A stretch of 39,849 nucleotides of DNA from Phycisphaeraceae bacterium (GTDB lineage: Bacteria > Planctomycetota > Phycisphaerae > Phycisphaerales > Phycisphaeraceae), in NCBI GenBank assembly GCA_028280965.1, contig JANQKT010000124.1:1-39849 (forward strand). Direction: 5' to 3'. Below are positions 18,549-27,188 of the stretch, in pieces (the stretch's first letter is position 1; each line of letters begins with the position of its first letter). The notes under the pieces were generated by a model, which saw nothing but the letters and a program-made list of their open reading frames with translations, did no database searches and was not told where the DNA came from. A program made the position numbers and the translations under genes.

Positions 18549-18596
18549 CGTACGGCCCGTTTTTTAACACCTTTGCCCAATCTACGCTTGGAAGAT

Positions 18597-19166
18597 TCAG
18601 TTGGGGTTGTAGGGCAATGACGAGTGGTGCAGGTTGATCTTCAGGTCGCCATTGGCATCAAGGACATAGCCAAAGGTATACTCGACCTTGGTCTCTTTGC
18701 CATCCGGGCCGGTGAAGAAGTAATTGCCCATCGCCATCGCGGTTTTACCATCGGTGTAGATGCCGTTGTTCTGCCAGCGGACGTTTGTCCATCCCTTGAT
18801 GGCGAACCCGCCGTCTTCGGTGCCGGCCTTGCCGATGAAGTAGGACAACGCCTCATCGAAGCTCTCACGGAACTGGTCGGCTGATGCGAGTGTTGGTTTG
18901 AACATCACATCGGTATCGCCATATGCGTAGAGCGTATTGATGTGCTTGGACGCGCGGGCTTTGTAGTCGCCGCCGGAGGCGTGGACCTTCGAGATCGCCA
19001 CAATGCCCTCGCCCCATTCTTTCTGGGCGGCAACCACGTCTGCCTTCGAAACGGCCGCGCCCGAGCAGGAGGTGCCCCCGCAGCACGAGCCGGTCGTTTT
19101 GCAGCCCGTAAACAGGGTGAGTGCGCCCAAAGCAAGCGCGGGGATAATCAAAGTCAGGTTCTTCAT
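18597..19166 (-). CDS. NTF2/SnoaL-like lipoprotein
   Basis: This 189-residue protein starts with a lipoprotein signal peptide (LTLFTGC, Cys 22), then a Cys/Gly-rich linker (GSCCGGTSCSG). A domain of about 130 residues follows with the pattern of SnoaL/DUF4440-type NTF2-like folds: an N-terminal helix (AAQKEWGEGIVAISKVHASG), a DVMFKPTLA strand, and C-terminal beta strands TAMAMGNYFFTGPDGKETKVEYTFGYVLDANGDLKINLHHSS. Similar envelope lipoproteins in other bacteria have unknown roles. GGAGA lies 8 nt before the ATG. It is transcribed toward phoB and lies between phoB and phoR, so the two-component pair is split. Lower GC than neighbours. Confidence 0.7.
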   Translation of the reverse strand: MKNLTLIIPALALGALTLFTGCKTTGSCCGGTSCSGAAVSKADVVAAQKEWGEGIVAISKVHASGGDYKARASKHINTLYAYGDTDVMFKPTLASADQFRESFDEALSYFIGKAGTEDGGFAIKGWTNVRWQNNGIYTDGKTAMAMGNYFFTGPDGKETKVEYTFGYVLDANGDLKINLHHSSLPYNPN

Positions 19167-19226
19167 CGCGTAGTCTCCAAGTTATTTGGATAGACGCAGC
19201 ACCCACGGCTGCGAATGGATTGACGA

Positions 19227-19254
19227 AGTATAGTTCGCACATTGTCGGAGGCAA
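19227..19254 (-). promoter_or_regulatory. Promoter of the NTF2-like lipoprotein gene
   Basis: On the minus strand TTGCCT (19249-19254), a 16-nt spacer and TATACT (19227-19232) form a sigma70-type promoter. The leader is about 54 nt, and the SD GGAGA follows. Confidence 0.55.
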
Positions 19255-19370
19255 GGTTCGGGAACATTTTTTTGATCGCCGATTGATCTCTAGTCCTGCA
19301 ACTCATTAATCTCTGGTTTTGAGCCTCGATATGTGCTGTGTGTCCCGCCCGCCGAACGCGCCGGAATTAT

Positions 19371-19376
19371 TATGGT
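19371..19376 (+). promoter_or_regulatory. Candidate -10 element (TATGGT) for phoR
   Basis: TATGGT is followed by 7 nt (AGCCGAT) and then the ATG at 19384, which predicts a leaderless transcript. If real, phoR has its own promoter separate from phoB. Confidence 0.4.
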
Positions 19377-19383
19377 AGCCGAT

Positions 19384-20757
19384 ATGCAAAACTTGCACCC
19401 GAGCCCGGTTCTTGCACACACACTGACGATGCCGCTGGCCTTGCTGCTTGCGCTGTCGGTCGTGGTGATCCTGATGCTCGTGGCGATGCTGCTGCGCTAC
19501 CGCAAATGGCTCAGCCAGTTGGGCGCGGCGGCGGGGCAGCTGGCCAAGGGCGACTTCAGCAAGCCGATCCAATCCACCGGCCCGCCCCCGGTTGCAGACC
19601 TTGCCAATACGCTCAACCAGATGGCCCAGCAGCTGGACGACCGGTTGTCGGAGGTCGTCCGCCAGCGCAACGAGCTGGGCACGATCCTCTCGTCGATGGA
19701 CGAGGGCGTGCTCGCGGTGGACTCGGACCTGCGGGTGATCAGCCTGAACCGCGCCGCGGCGGCGCTCTTGCAGCTCGACCCCGCGCGGACGATCGACCGG
19801 CCGATCGACCGGGCCCTCGACGATGACGACCTCCGCCGGTTTGTCCGCCAGCCACTGGAGACCGGCCGGGGCATGCAGGGCGAGGTGACGCTGCTGCGCC
19901 CGGCCGACCCGCAGCCCGAGGGCGCGCCGCCGGCCCCGCCGACGGACCCGCGCATCATCGAGGCGCAGTCGGCGATTCTGCGCGACGCGGCGGGCCGGCG
20001 GATGGGCGCGGTGCTCGTGCTGCACGACGTGTCGGACCTGCGCCGGCTCGAGTCGATCCGCCAGGATTTTGTCGCCAACGTCAGCCACGAGATCCGCACC
20101 CCGATCAGCGCGATCAAGGCCGCCGCCGAGACGCTGTTCGACGACCTGTCTTACGAGGACGAGCACCCGACGGACCCGGCGCAGCTGCGCAACTTCCTGG
20201 GGATCATCGCCCGCCAGGCCGAGCGGCTGCACGCGATCGTCGAGGACCTACTGGCGTTGGCGCGGATCGAGCAGGGCAAGCGCGAGGACGCGATCGAGCT
20301 GGAGCCGGGCCCGCTGTCGCCGGTGATCGCCGCCGCCGTGGAGACCTGCCAGGCCAAGGCGGACAAGAAGGACATCTCGGTCCGCGTGCGCTGCGAGACG
20401 GGGCTGATAGCGAAGATGAACCGGACGATGCTCGAACAGGCGCTGATCAACCTCGTCGACAACGCGGTCAAGTACAGCCCCGAGGGCTCGAAGGTCGAGG
20501 TCGAGGCGGGGGTCGATGGCAGCGAGGCCGCGGTGAAAGTGACCGACCAGGGCCGCGGCATCGAGCCCGAGCACCTGCCGCGCCTGTTCGAGCGTTTCTA
20601 CCGCACCGACCGTGCCCGCAGCAGGCAGATGGGCGGCACCGGCCTGGGGCTTTCGATCGTTAAGCACATCGCCGAAGCCCACGGCGGGCGCGTCAGCGTC
20701 GAGAGCCTGTCCGGGCAGGGCAGCACGTTTGTGCTGACGATCCCAAGGCCGGGGTAA
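19384..20757 (+). CDS. phoR: PhoR-type sensor histidine kinase
   Basis: This 457-residue kinase has one membrane segment (about 15-37) and a HAMP-like linker (38-95). A PAS domain (about 96-215; LSSMDEGVLAVDSDLRVISLN) is followed by a HisKA domain with the phosphorylated His 235 (VSHEIRTP). The ATPase domain has Asn 360 (NLVDNAVKY), DQGRG (388-392) and GTGLGLS (418-424). There is no periplasmic sensor domain, as in E. coli PhoR, which senses phosphate status through the Pst-PhoU complex. No pst or phoU gene is in the window. The start at 19384 is chosen from the TATGGT hexamer 7 nt upstream; an ATG four codons earlier (19372) is possible. Partner of the PhoB-like regulator at 17737. Confidence 0.85.
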   Translation: MQNLHPSPVLAHTLTMPLALLLALSVVVILMLVAMLLRYRKWLSQLGAAAGQLAKGDFSKPIQSTGPPPVADLANTLNQMAQQLDDRLSEVVRQRNELGTILSSMDEGVLAVDSDLRVISLNRAAAALLQLDPARTIDRPIDRALDDDDLRRFVRQPLETGRGMQGEVTLLRPADPQPEGAPPAPPTDPRIIEAQSAILRDAAGRRMGAVLVLHDVSDLRRLESIRQDFVANVSHEIRTPISAIKAAAETLFDDLSYEDEHPTDPAQLRNFLGIIARQAERLHAIVEDLLALARIEQGKREDAIELEPGPLSPVIAAAVETCQAKADKKDISVRVRCETGLIAKMNRTMLEQALINLVDNAVKYSPEGSKVEVEAGVDGSEAAVKVTDQGRGIEPEHLPRLFERFYRTDRARSRQMGGTGLGLSIVKHIAEAHGGRVSVESLSGQGSTFVLTIPRPG

Positions 20758-20784
20758 TCAGTGTTTGAAGCGAACGAGGTACAA

Positions 20785-20815
20785 GGACAGTCCCTCTCTA
20801 TAGGAGGGACTGTCC
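20785..20815. repeat. Perfect 12-bp inverted repeat after phoR
   Basis: GGACAGTCCCTC (20785-20796) and GAGGGACTGTCC (20804-20815) flank a 7-nt loop, TCTATAG. No T-run follows. The GGGACTGTCCC core resembles dispersed palindromic (REP-like) repeats and may also slow or end phoR transcription. Confidence 0.75.
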
Positions 20816-20893
20816 CCTGGTGTACGCTGGCCGCGCCGATCCGATCAACGCACGCGTCGCCTGCAAGGCGGCTGCTAACCAAGGCAATCGAAC

Positions 20894-20899
20894 TATACT
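20894..20899 (+). promoter_or_regulatory. Candidate -10 element (TATACT) for lactonase-like gene
   Basis: TATACT lies 34 bp before the ATG at 20933, leaving room for the AGGGG ribosome-binding site at 20919-20923. No good -35 is seen. Confidence 0.4.
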
Positions 20900-20932
20900 C
20901 TTGCCTGCTCCAATCGATCAGGGGATTATGCA

Positions 20933-22048
20933 ATGGCGTTCTGTAAACAAGTCCACACCGTCCGATTCACCCGTCTGCTCCTGCTGGCCTGCGTCTTCTG
21001 CTTGACCGCGTGCCAAGCCGCCGGCCCTGAGCGCCAGGTACTTTACCTGACATGCAGCCAGGGCAAGCAGCTACTCGCCTACCAGATCGACGCCGAGACC
21101 GGTGCGCTCAGCGAGGTCCAACGGCTCGACTTGCCCGGGCCCGGCGGGCCGTTCGCGCTGACCGATGACGGCCGGCACGCCTACGCGGCGGTCCGCAACC
21201 CGGCGCGCGTCCTGCCGTTTTTGCGCGACGCCGTCACCGGCGAGCTATCGCCGCTCAAGCCTTCGGAAGTCCCCGCCTTCCCGACGTACCTCGACATCGA
21301 CGCGACCGGGCGTTTCGCCGTCACCGCGTCGTACCGCGAGGGGCTGGTGCACACCTTCGCGATCAATGATGACGCCACGGTCAACCCCACGCCGATCCAG
21401 ACCACCCAAACCGAGAAGACCGCGCACGCGAGCCTGATCGACCCGAGCAACCGCTTTGTCTACATCCCGCACACCACGCCCAACGCGATCTACCAGTTCC
21501 GCCTCGACGCCGCGACCGGCAAGCTCGCGCCGATCACGCCGATTGTCGTCAAGGGCGGCGGCACGCCCGACCGGCCGCAGGGCCCGCGGCACTACGCCTA
21601 CCACCCCGAACTCGACCGCGTGTACGTCGTCAACGAGTTGGACAGCTCCGTCGCCGCCTACGCATGGGATCGGCGGGGCGGCAGGCTCCAGCGGTTCCAG
21701 TCGCTGTCCACCCTGCCCGGCCGGTGGGACGGCAAGAACACCTGCGCCGATATCCACATCACACCGAACGGCAGGTTCCTCTACGCTTCCAACCGCGGGC
21801 ACAACTCCATCGCCGCGTTCCGGCTCGACGACGACGGGCACATGAAAATGATCGATACCTTCCGGACCGAGGCGGTCCCGCGCGAGTTCGCGATCGACCT
21901 GGCCGGCCGGTACCTCTACGCCGCGGGCCAGCAGAGCAACAAGCTCGCCGCCTACGCGATCGATTCGCGCACCGGCCGGCTCACGCGCATCGCCACCTAC
22001 GACACGCCGGAAGGCCCGATCTGGGTCGAGCCGGCGGCGCTGGATTGA
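20933..22048 (+). CDS. Lactonase-family beta-propeller lipoprotein
   Basis: This 371-residue protein has a lipoprotein signal (LTAC, Cys 27). A seven-bladed propeller of the 6-phosphogluconolactonase/YncE-like lactonase family follows. Repeated blade motifs include YLTCSQGKQLLAYQIDAETGALSEV, HVDLD-type turns, GPRHYAYHPELDRVYVVNELDSSVAAY and GRFLYASNRGHNSIAAFRLDDDG. The GPRH and NRGHNSIA segments are characteristic of this family. Because it is exported and lipid-anchored it is unlikely to serve the cytosolic pentose phosphate pathway. A role in sugar-acid metabolism or as a binding protein is possible. AGGGG lies 9 nt before the ATG. It stands apart from phoR by 175 bp. Confidence 0.82.
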   Translation: MAFCKQVHTVRFTRLLLLACVFCLTACQAAGPERQVLYLTCSQGKQLLAYQIDAETGALSEVQRLDLPGPGGPFALTDDGRHAYAAVRNPARVLPFLRDAVTGELSPLKPSEVPAFPTYLDIDATGRFAVTASYREGLVHTFAINDDATVNPTPIQTTQTEKTAHASLIDPSNRFVYIPHTTPNAIYQFRLDAATGKLAPITPIVVKGGGTPDRPQGPRHYAYHPELDRVYVVNELDSSVAAYAWDRRGGRLQRFQSLSTLPGRWDGKNTCADIHITPNGRFLYASNRGHNSIAAFRLDDDGHMKMIDTFRTEAVPREFAIDLAGRYLYAAGQQSNKLAAYAIDSRTGRLTRIATYDTPEGPIWVEPAALD

Positions 22049-22064
22049 TCGTAACCGCAGTGCT

Positions 22065-22143
22065 GTGTCGCGGGAGACGCGCAGCGTCCCGTGCGGATGA
22101 TCTATCACGATTTGCACCGGACGCTGCGCGTCTCCCGCGAAAC
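22065..22143. repeat. 79-bp palindromic element, copy 1
   Basis: Arms of about 34 bp fold back around an 11-nt loop. Bases 22068-22089 pair perfectly with 22119-22140. The element begins GTGTC and ends GAAAC. It shares 67 of 79 positions with the copy at 22514-22592. It fills most of the gap between the lactonase-like gene and the SUI1 gene, ending 12 bp before the SUI1 start codon. Confidence 0.9.
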
Positions 22144-22155
22144 TGGTGGAAACCC

Positions 22156-22509
22156 ATGCCCGGACTTTTTAGCGGAACCAGCTTTGAACAACCCGTCACC
22201 TGTGCGGTCTGTGAGAAGATACTCGACGATTGCATTTGCCCGCGCGACGCCGATGGCAACAGCTGCCCGCCCGCGGACCAGCCCGCGCGCGTCCGCCGGG
22301 AGAAACGCCGGGGCAAGTGGGTCACCGTCGTCACCGGCCTGGACCCGGCGGCGACGGACCTGAAGCAGCTGGCCAAGCAGGCGAGGGCCGCGTGCTCGGC
22401 GGGCGGGTCGGCGACCGACGACGGCATCGAGGTCCAGGGCGACCACCGCGACAAGCTTGTCCAGATGCTCAAAGAAAAGGGCTATCCCGCGAAGCCGGCG
22501 GGGGGTTGA
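22156..22509 (+). CDS. SUI1/eIF1-family translation factor (YciH-like)
   Basis: This 117-residue protein has the SUI1 domain in its C-terminal half: RREKRRGKWVTVVTGLDP, then LAKQARAACSAGGSATDDGIEVQGDHRDKLVQMLKEKGY, the conserved GxxVxxGxIEIQGDxRD-type core. In E. coli the family member YciH influences start-site fidelity; eukaryotic eIF1 does the same. The N-terminus has four Cys in a CxxC-x6-CxC cluster (residues 16, 19, 26, 28) likely to bind zinc, as in many bacterial SUI1 proteins. The gene lies between two copies of a 79-bp hairpin element. Only GGAAA lies upstream of the ATG as a weak ribosome-binding site. Confidence 0.88.
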   Translation: MPGLFSGTSFEQPVTCAVCEKILDDCICPRDADGNSCPPADQPARVRREKRRGKWVTVVTGLDPAATDLKQLAKQARAACSAGGSATDDGIEVQGDHRDKLVQMLKEKGYPAKPAGG

Positions 22510-22513
22510 CCCC

Positions 22514-22592
22514 GTTTCACGGGTGACGCGCAGCGTCCCATGCGATTGATCTATCATGATTCGCATGGGACGCTGCGCGTCACCGGCGAAAC
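22514..22592. repeat. 79-bp palindromic element, copy 2
   Basis: Bases 22522-22545 pair perfectly with 22561-22584 (24 bp) around a 15-nt loop. The outer ends GTTTC and GAAAC also pair. It lies 4 bp after the SUI1 stop and ends 31 bp before the Dabb gene. Two of the differences from copy 1 are paired changes that keep the stem intact. Confidence 0.92.
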
Positions 22593-22623
22593 TGTTATCA
22601 CCTTATCAATCAAGGACCTGCCC

Positions 22624-22938
22624 ATGCCCGCCTTCCTGCATACCGTCCATTTCTGGCTCAAGGACGAGCTGACCGATGACCAGAAGCACGAGGTGCTCGA
22701 GGGGGTCCGCGCACTTGCGGAGAGCCCGAACGTCGCCCGCGTGAGCGTGCGCGTCCCCGCCGGTACGCCGCGCGAGGTCGTGGACAACAGCTACGACATC
22801 CAACTCGTCTGCGAGTTCGACAGCGAAGAACTGCACGCCGCCTACCAGTCTCCCGACGACGCGGTCCACCAGGCGTTTGTGCAGAACCACAAAGACAAGT
22901 GGACGAAGGTGCTGATCTACGACTCGGTCCGGGCGTGA
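22624..22938 (+). CDS. Dabb (stress-responsive alpha/beta barrel) protein
   Basis: This 104-residue protein is a single Dabb domain, a dimeric ferredoxin-like barrel. The N-terminal strand HTVHFWLKDELTDDQKHEVLEGVRAL carries the conserved His and Phe-Trp. A later YDIQLVCEFDSEELHAAYQSPDDAVHQAFVQ stretch is typical, with the family's paired H-x-x-F near the end. Dabb proteins occur alone or fused to enzymes, and most lack a known role. AAGGA precedes the ATG at 22624 by 8 nt, so this start is preferred over the frame from 22540, which runs through the hairpin element. Confidence 0.88.
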   Translation: MPAFLHTVHFWLKDELTDDQKHEVLEGVRALAESPNVARVSVRVPAGTPREVVDNSYDIQLVCEFDSEELHAAYQSPDDAVHQAFVQNHKDKWTKVLIYDSVRA

Positions 22939-23047
22939 ATCAGCGCGGGAATAAGCCGAGGGCCGTCTGCTTTATCTGTGCGGGCCCGGCGATATACCTT
23001 CCTGGCCCGGATTCACCGGCCTAGGATGTCTGGTGATGGAGTTACCT

Positions 23048-23781
<734 letters not shown>

Positions 23782-23785
<4 letters not shown>

Positions 23786-24300
23786 CGAGTGGGGGGCGTC
23801 GCAAGACGACCGTTCAGATGATCCGAGAGGCGAACGAGTCTGATTTGCCGTGTTTGGCCGCGGCGCTGGTCCGGTTGCAGGACGCCCACGTCGAGGCCTA
23901 CCCAGAGGTTTATCGCCGCTTCGAGGTCGGCGATGCGCGTTCGTTTTTGTCGGACCTGCTCGCGAACCCCGACGTTTTTGTGCGTGTCGCGACCAGCCGG
24001 GGGGCTGTCGTCGGCCATGCGGTATTCCGGACCGAGACGAGCCCCGCGAGCCTGTTCAAGCACCCGCAGCGCTTTGGGCATATCTCTCAGATTGAAGTCG
24101 AGCCATCTGCCCGCCGCAACGGTGTTGGGCGGGCGTTGCTGGAGGACTGCGAGCGGCTCGCCGTATCGCATGGCCTGCATCGGATCGTTTTAGATGTGTG
24201 GGCATTCAATCATGCCGCAAAATCATTCTTCCAATCGAACGGGTACGACGGTTTTGGTTTCAAGCTGTCGCGCTTGATGGATGAGGTTAGTGCTTCATAG
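23782..24300 (+). CDS. GNAT-family N-acetyltransferase
   Basis: This protein of about 172 residues is a GNAT domain. The N-terminal strand is [20 protein letters not shown]. The acetyl-CoA binding motif A is [27 protein letters not shown] (R-x-x-G-x-G/A pattern as RRNGVG). The motif B region [31 protein letters not shown] carries the conserved AxxFFxxNGF-type segment. The substrate is unknown. The GTG at 23782 overlaps the msrA stop as GTGA, suggesting coupling. An internal ATG at 23818 begins exactly at the domain and is an equally plausible start; neither has a good ribosome-binding site. Confidence 0.85.
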
Positions 24301-24341
24301 CGTAGGCCCGCTCGGCCAACTGTTCATGGCGGACCGGTTGC

Positions 24342-26312
24342 CTACGTCTCGTCCTCCGCAACAACAATCAGCCGGTCTTCGGGCTTGAGCGTGTAGCGGG
24401 TGTTCTTCTCGGGGATAAGCTTGACGCCGAAGTTCTGGTCGATCGCGGATTCGAGCTCAGTGATCTTCAAACCGATGCAGATCTCGCCGCGTTTCTGAGC
24501 GATCGCCATCATGTCGGCGAAGCTGTACTCGCCGGGCAGGTCCTTGAAGTACAGGGACGCGGGCTTGAGGTAGATCTCGCTGCCGTCTTCCTCGAAGATG
24601 TCGGCGTAGACGTCGTTGATCGACTGCTCCTCGCTGATCTGCGCCAGCAGCATCGACACCAGGCGGTTGCTCACGATGAAGTCGTTGACGCCTGCCCTTG
24701 CGACCAGCTCCATGTTGTCCGAGTCCATGACCTCGGAGATCAGCTTGGTGTTCATGGCGGCCCCGGGGTGCTGGTCGAAGATCCGCCGAAGCTGGAGCAG
24801 GATAATGATCGTCTCCGAGTCGGTCGTCTCGGGGTCGATCGACGAGCCGCCCTGGCTGAAGATGATGATGTTGTCGTACTTGAACGGCTCGGCGGCGATC
24901 AGCGACTCGGGGCGCAGCGGGTCGGCGTCGATGACCGTCAGCTCGAGCGTCGGCAGCTCGCGGCGCAGCTGCTCGACCTGCTCGGTGACCGCCGCCGGCG
25001 GGTCGGTCAGCATGATGTCGATGCGCGACCCTTCGAGCACGTAGTCGGCGTACTCGCGGATGACGATCGGCGTCTTCGCGTTCCAGCCGATCAGCAGCTC
25101 GTGCTCGATCCGCTGGGTGTTCTGGCCCCCGGCGAGCTCGTGCGCGCTCGGCGTCGCAACCGGCTTGTCACGGAACTCGATCGTCGAATCGTCGTCCGCG
25201 ACGATCAGCACGTCGTCGCCGGTGTGGATCGGCGTGTCGGCGGGCGGGTTGATCATCAGCTCGCCGTCGGCCCGGCGGATGCCCATCAGCACACCGTCCG
25301 GGAAGTGGTAAAGCGCCCGGCCGAACGCGATGTCGTCCCACTGGATGCCGTCTTCGGCGCCGTGGAAGTACATCTCGCAGCCGTCGAACGACATGATCTC
25401 GTTGTACACCACGCTCAGGCCGATCGAGCGCGACGTCTGCACGAGGATCTTCGCCAAGACGTCCAGACCGTCGATCGTCGTGACCTCGTCGGAGATGTCG
25501 TCCGCGACGATGCGGCTGCGCTCGTTGAACAGCTCGGCGACGATGTTCATCTCCTGGCCCTCGGCCTTGCTCGCCAGGACGCCCAGCACCGTCTTGATCA
25601 CCCGCGTGTCGCTCGCGCCCTTCTCGTCTTTCGATTCGGCGTCGGTGCAGTAGGGCAGCACGATCACGCTCTTGCACGTCTTGACCGACACGATGTCGAG
25701 GTTGACCAGCGACGAGATCTTGCCCGACCGCGTCACGACCTTCGTGTTCTGCGTATCGGGCATGTGCACCGCGAGGTAGTCGTCCATCTCCTCCTTGTCT
25801 TTCTCGGACAGGATGACGACGCAGGGCTTGTTCTCGGACTCGTTGGCGATGACCAGCTCGCGCAGGATCTCGGGCACGCGCTCGCCCCAGCCGAGGATCA
25901 GCGTGTGGTCTTCTTCGATGACCTTCGAGTGGCCCTTCTTGAGCTGGCCGATCTTCTGGTCCAGCGCGGTGGTGATGAACGCGATGAGCATCGAGAGGAT
26001 GACGATCCCCGCCAGGCCCGCCATGATCGCGGGGATCTTGTAGAGGGCGTGGGACTCGACGTCCTGGTTCATGTTGCCCGGGTCGGTCATCGCCAGCCAG
26101 ATGATGTAGACCTGGCCGAACATATCGACCTTGCGTTCCGAGGCGTGGTGCTCGCCGGGCAGGGCGAAGTAGATCCCCAGCCGGACGACGGTGATGGACA
26201 GCAGTAGGCCGGCGAAGACGACGACCAGCGAGATGAAGATGGACGACCCGCCGCGCGCCATGAATGAGTCGAAGCGGTAGCGCACCAGCTGCTTGAACGT
26301 GTGGTCGGCCAT
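24342..26312 (-). CDS. CASTOR/POLLUX-like ion channel with RCK-type domains
   Basis: This 656-residue protein matches the bacterial relatives of the plant symbiosis channels CASTOR and POLLUX/DMI1. The N-terminus has a membrane segment at 24-47, a pore-loop region 64-81 containing WLAMTDPGNM, and a second membrane segment at 92-117. Two large cytosolic NAD-binding/RCK-like modules follow. The first opens with DHTLILGWGERVPEILREL; the second has HELLIGWNAKTPIVIREYADYV and ends with a TrkA-C-like segment. In the plant proteins the filter is ADAGN; here TDPGN occupies that place. A tetrameric cation channel gated by cytosolic ligands is inferred. The ATG at 26312 is the natural start. No partner gene is evident other than the downstream intergenic region. 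Confidence 0.85.
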   Translation of the reverse strand: MADHTFKQLVRYRFDSFMARGGSSIFISLVVVFAGLLLSITVVRLGIYFALPGEHHASERKVDMFGQVYIIWLAMTDPGNMNQDVESHALYKIPAIMAGLAGIVILSMLIAFITTALDQKIGQLKKGHSKVIEEDHTLILGWGERVPEILRELVIANESENKPCVVILSEKDKEEMDDYLAVHMPDTQNTKVVTRSGKISSLVNLDIVSVKTCKSVIVLPYCTDAESKDEKGASDTRVIKTVLGVLASKAEGQEMNIVAELFNERSRIVADDISDEVTTIDGLDVLAKILVQTSRSIGLSVVYNEIMSFDGCEMYFHGAEDGIQWDDIAFGRALYHFPDGVLMGIRRADGELMINPPADTPIHTGDDVLIVADDDSTIEFRDKPVATPSAHELAGGQNTQRIEHELLIGWNAKTPIVIREYADYVLEGSRIDIMLTDPPAAVTEQVEQLRRELPTLELTVIDADPLRPESLIAAEPFKYDNIIIFSQGGSSIDPETTDSETIIILLQLRRIFDQHPGAAMNTKLISEVMDSDNMELVARAGVNDFIVSNRLVSMLLAQISEEQSINDVYADIFEEDGSEIYLKPASLYFKDLPGEYSFADMMAIAQKRGEICIGLKITELESAIDQNFGVKLIPEKNTRYTLKPEDRLIVVAEDET

Positions 26313-26435
26313 GAAGCCCCCAGGGGAGATGGACCGGAGCGTGCAGGCCGATGATACCGCCCGGTCTTCGGCGGGGGAAGGGTCAGGCCGGCGATTGATA
26401 ACCTGGATTGGCCTGAGAAAATGAGCAACCGTGGG

Positions 26436-27119
26436 TTAGTCGCCCTTGACCAGCCGGCGCTGGTGCGTGCGGATCGTCTCGATGACCCTGCGCGGCCGGG
26501 CGATGCCGCGGGCGACGATCTCCATGTCGTCCTGGCCGGCGGAGCTGATCGCGATGGTGCCCGCGCCCACAAGCCGCTCGACCAGGCTCTGCTGCACCTG
26601 GATGTTGCGGATGTCGTCGTGCTGGACCTCCGACGATCGGCGGTTGATCACGCCGCGGGCCCAGACCGTCCGCTGATTGGTGATCGTCAGCGACTCGAAA
26701 CGCGAGAGGACGAACTGGGTCGTCAGCATCGCGGCGCTGATGACAACGGCGAGCGCCGAGATCGCGGTCAGCGCGGCGTAGCCGATGCCCTGCGCCGCTT
26801 CGCCGGTGAACGTGAACAGGCCGATCAGCCCGGCGAGGGTGATGAGCGCCAGCACCAGCGAGCGGACCGGCACCTCGCGGAACGCGGCGGGGTTGACGGT
26901 CAGGACGGTTTGTTCGGATGGGGACTGGGTTGGGGTTGTTGCATGTTCGCCCGCCGGGCTGAAGCCCGGCTCGCCGGGGGCGGTGATGAGCTTGGCCAGG
27001 GGCACTTCGGGCAGGTACGGCCGGGCGCAGGCGTTGCACAGCGAGGTTTTGCCGAGGGATTCAAAACCAACGGTTGTGGCTTCACCGCAGTGCGGGCATT
27101 GGTAGTTGAACTCGGCCAT
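26436..27119 (-). CDS. Bacterial PH-domain (YdbT/bPH2) membrane protein with N-terminal zinc ribbon
   Basis: This 227-residue protein begins with a zinc ribbon (Cys 8, 11, 28, 31: CPHC and CNAC). A linker of about 50 residues leads to two membrane segments (about 85-105 and 110-135). A bacterial PH domain follows: LSRFESLTITNQRTVWARGVINRRSSEVQHDDIRNIQVQQSLVERLVGAGTIAISSAGQDDMEI, the typical bPH2/DUF304 pattern. Such proteins sit in the inner membrane; their ligands are mostly unknown. The ATG at 27119 starts the zinc ribbon and is 6 nt from a TATCGT hexamer with no Shine-Dalgarno. The gene diverges from the MFS transporter gene and precedes nothing obviously related. Confidence 0.8.
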   Translation of the reverse strand: MAEFNYQCPHCGEATTVGFESLGKTSLCNACARPYLPEVPLAKLITAPGEPGFSPAGEHATTPTQSPSEQTVLTVNPAAFREVPVRSLVLALITLAGLIGLFTFTGEAAQGIGYAALTAISALAVVISAAMLTTQFVLSRFESLTITNQRTVWARGVINRRSSEVQHDDIRNIQVQQSLVERLVGAGTIAISSAGQDDMEIVARGIARPRRVIETIRTHQRRLVKGD

Positions 27120-27125
27120 GCCCAG

Positions 27126-27131
27126 ACGATA
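27126..27131 (-). promoter_or_regulatory. Extended -10 element (TGGTATCGT) for PH-domain gene
   Basis: On the minus strand TATCGT, preceded by TGG, is followed by CTGGGC and then the ATG at 27119. The 6-nt gap predicts a leaderless transcript. Confidence 0.45.
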
Positions 27132-27188
27132 CCACGGCGGGTATGCTGTGGCACGCTGCCTGCACGGCTTATCAACCCCGACGACGCA

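Noticed and set aside
20785-20815. Inverted repeat after phoR as a classical intrinsic terminator
   Set aside because: The stem is strong but no T-run follows on either strand, so it is listed as a repeat instead.
22065-22592. The two 79-bp repeats as a CRISPR array
   Set aside because: There are only two copies, separated by a full gene, and each is a long palindrome rather than a short repeat with regular spacers.
24768-26207. Long open frame (479 codons) opposite the ion channel gene
   Set aside because: It is antisense to the conserved channel and has no recognisable domain or start signal.
26421-27188. Upstream extension of the transporter reading frame
   Set aside because: The frame is open but runs antisense through the PH-domain gene, and transporter similarity begins only near 27231.
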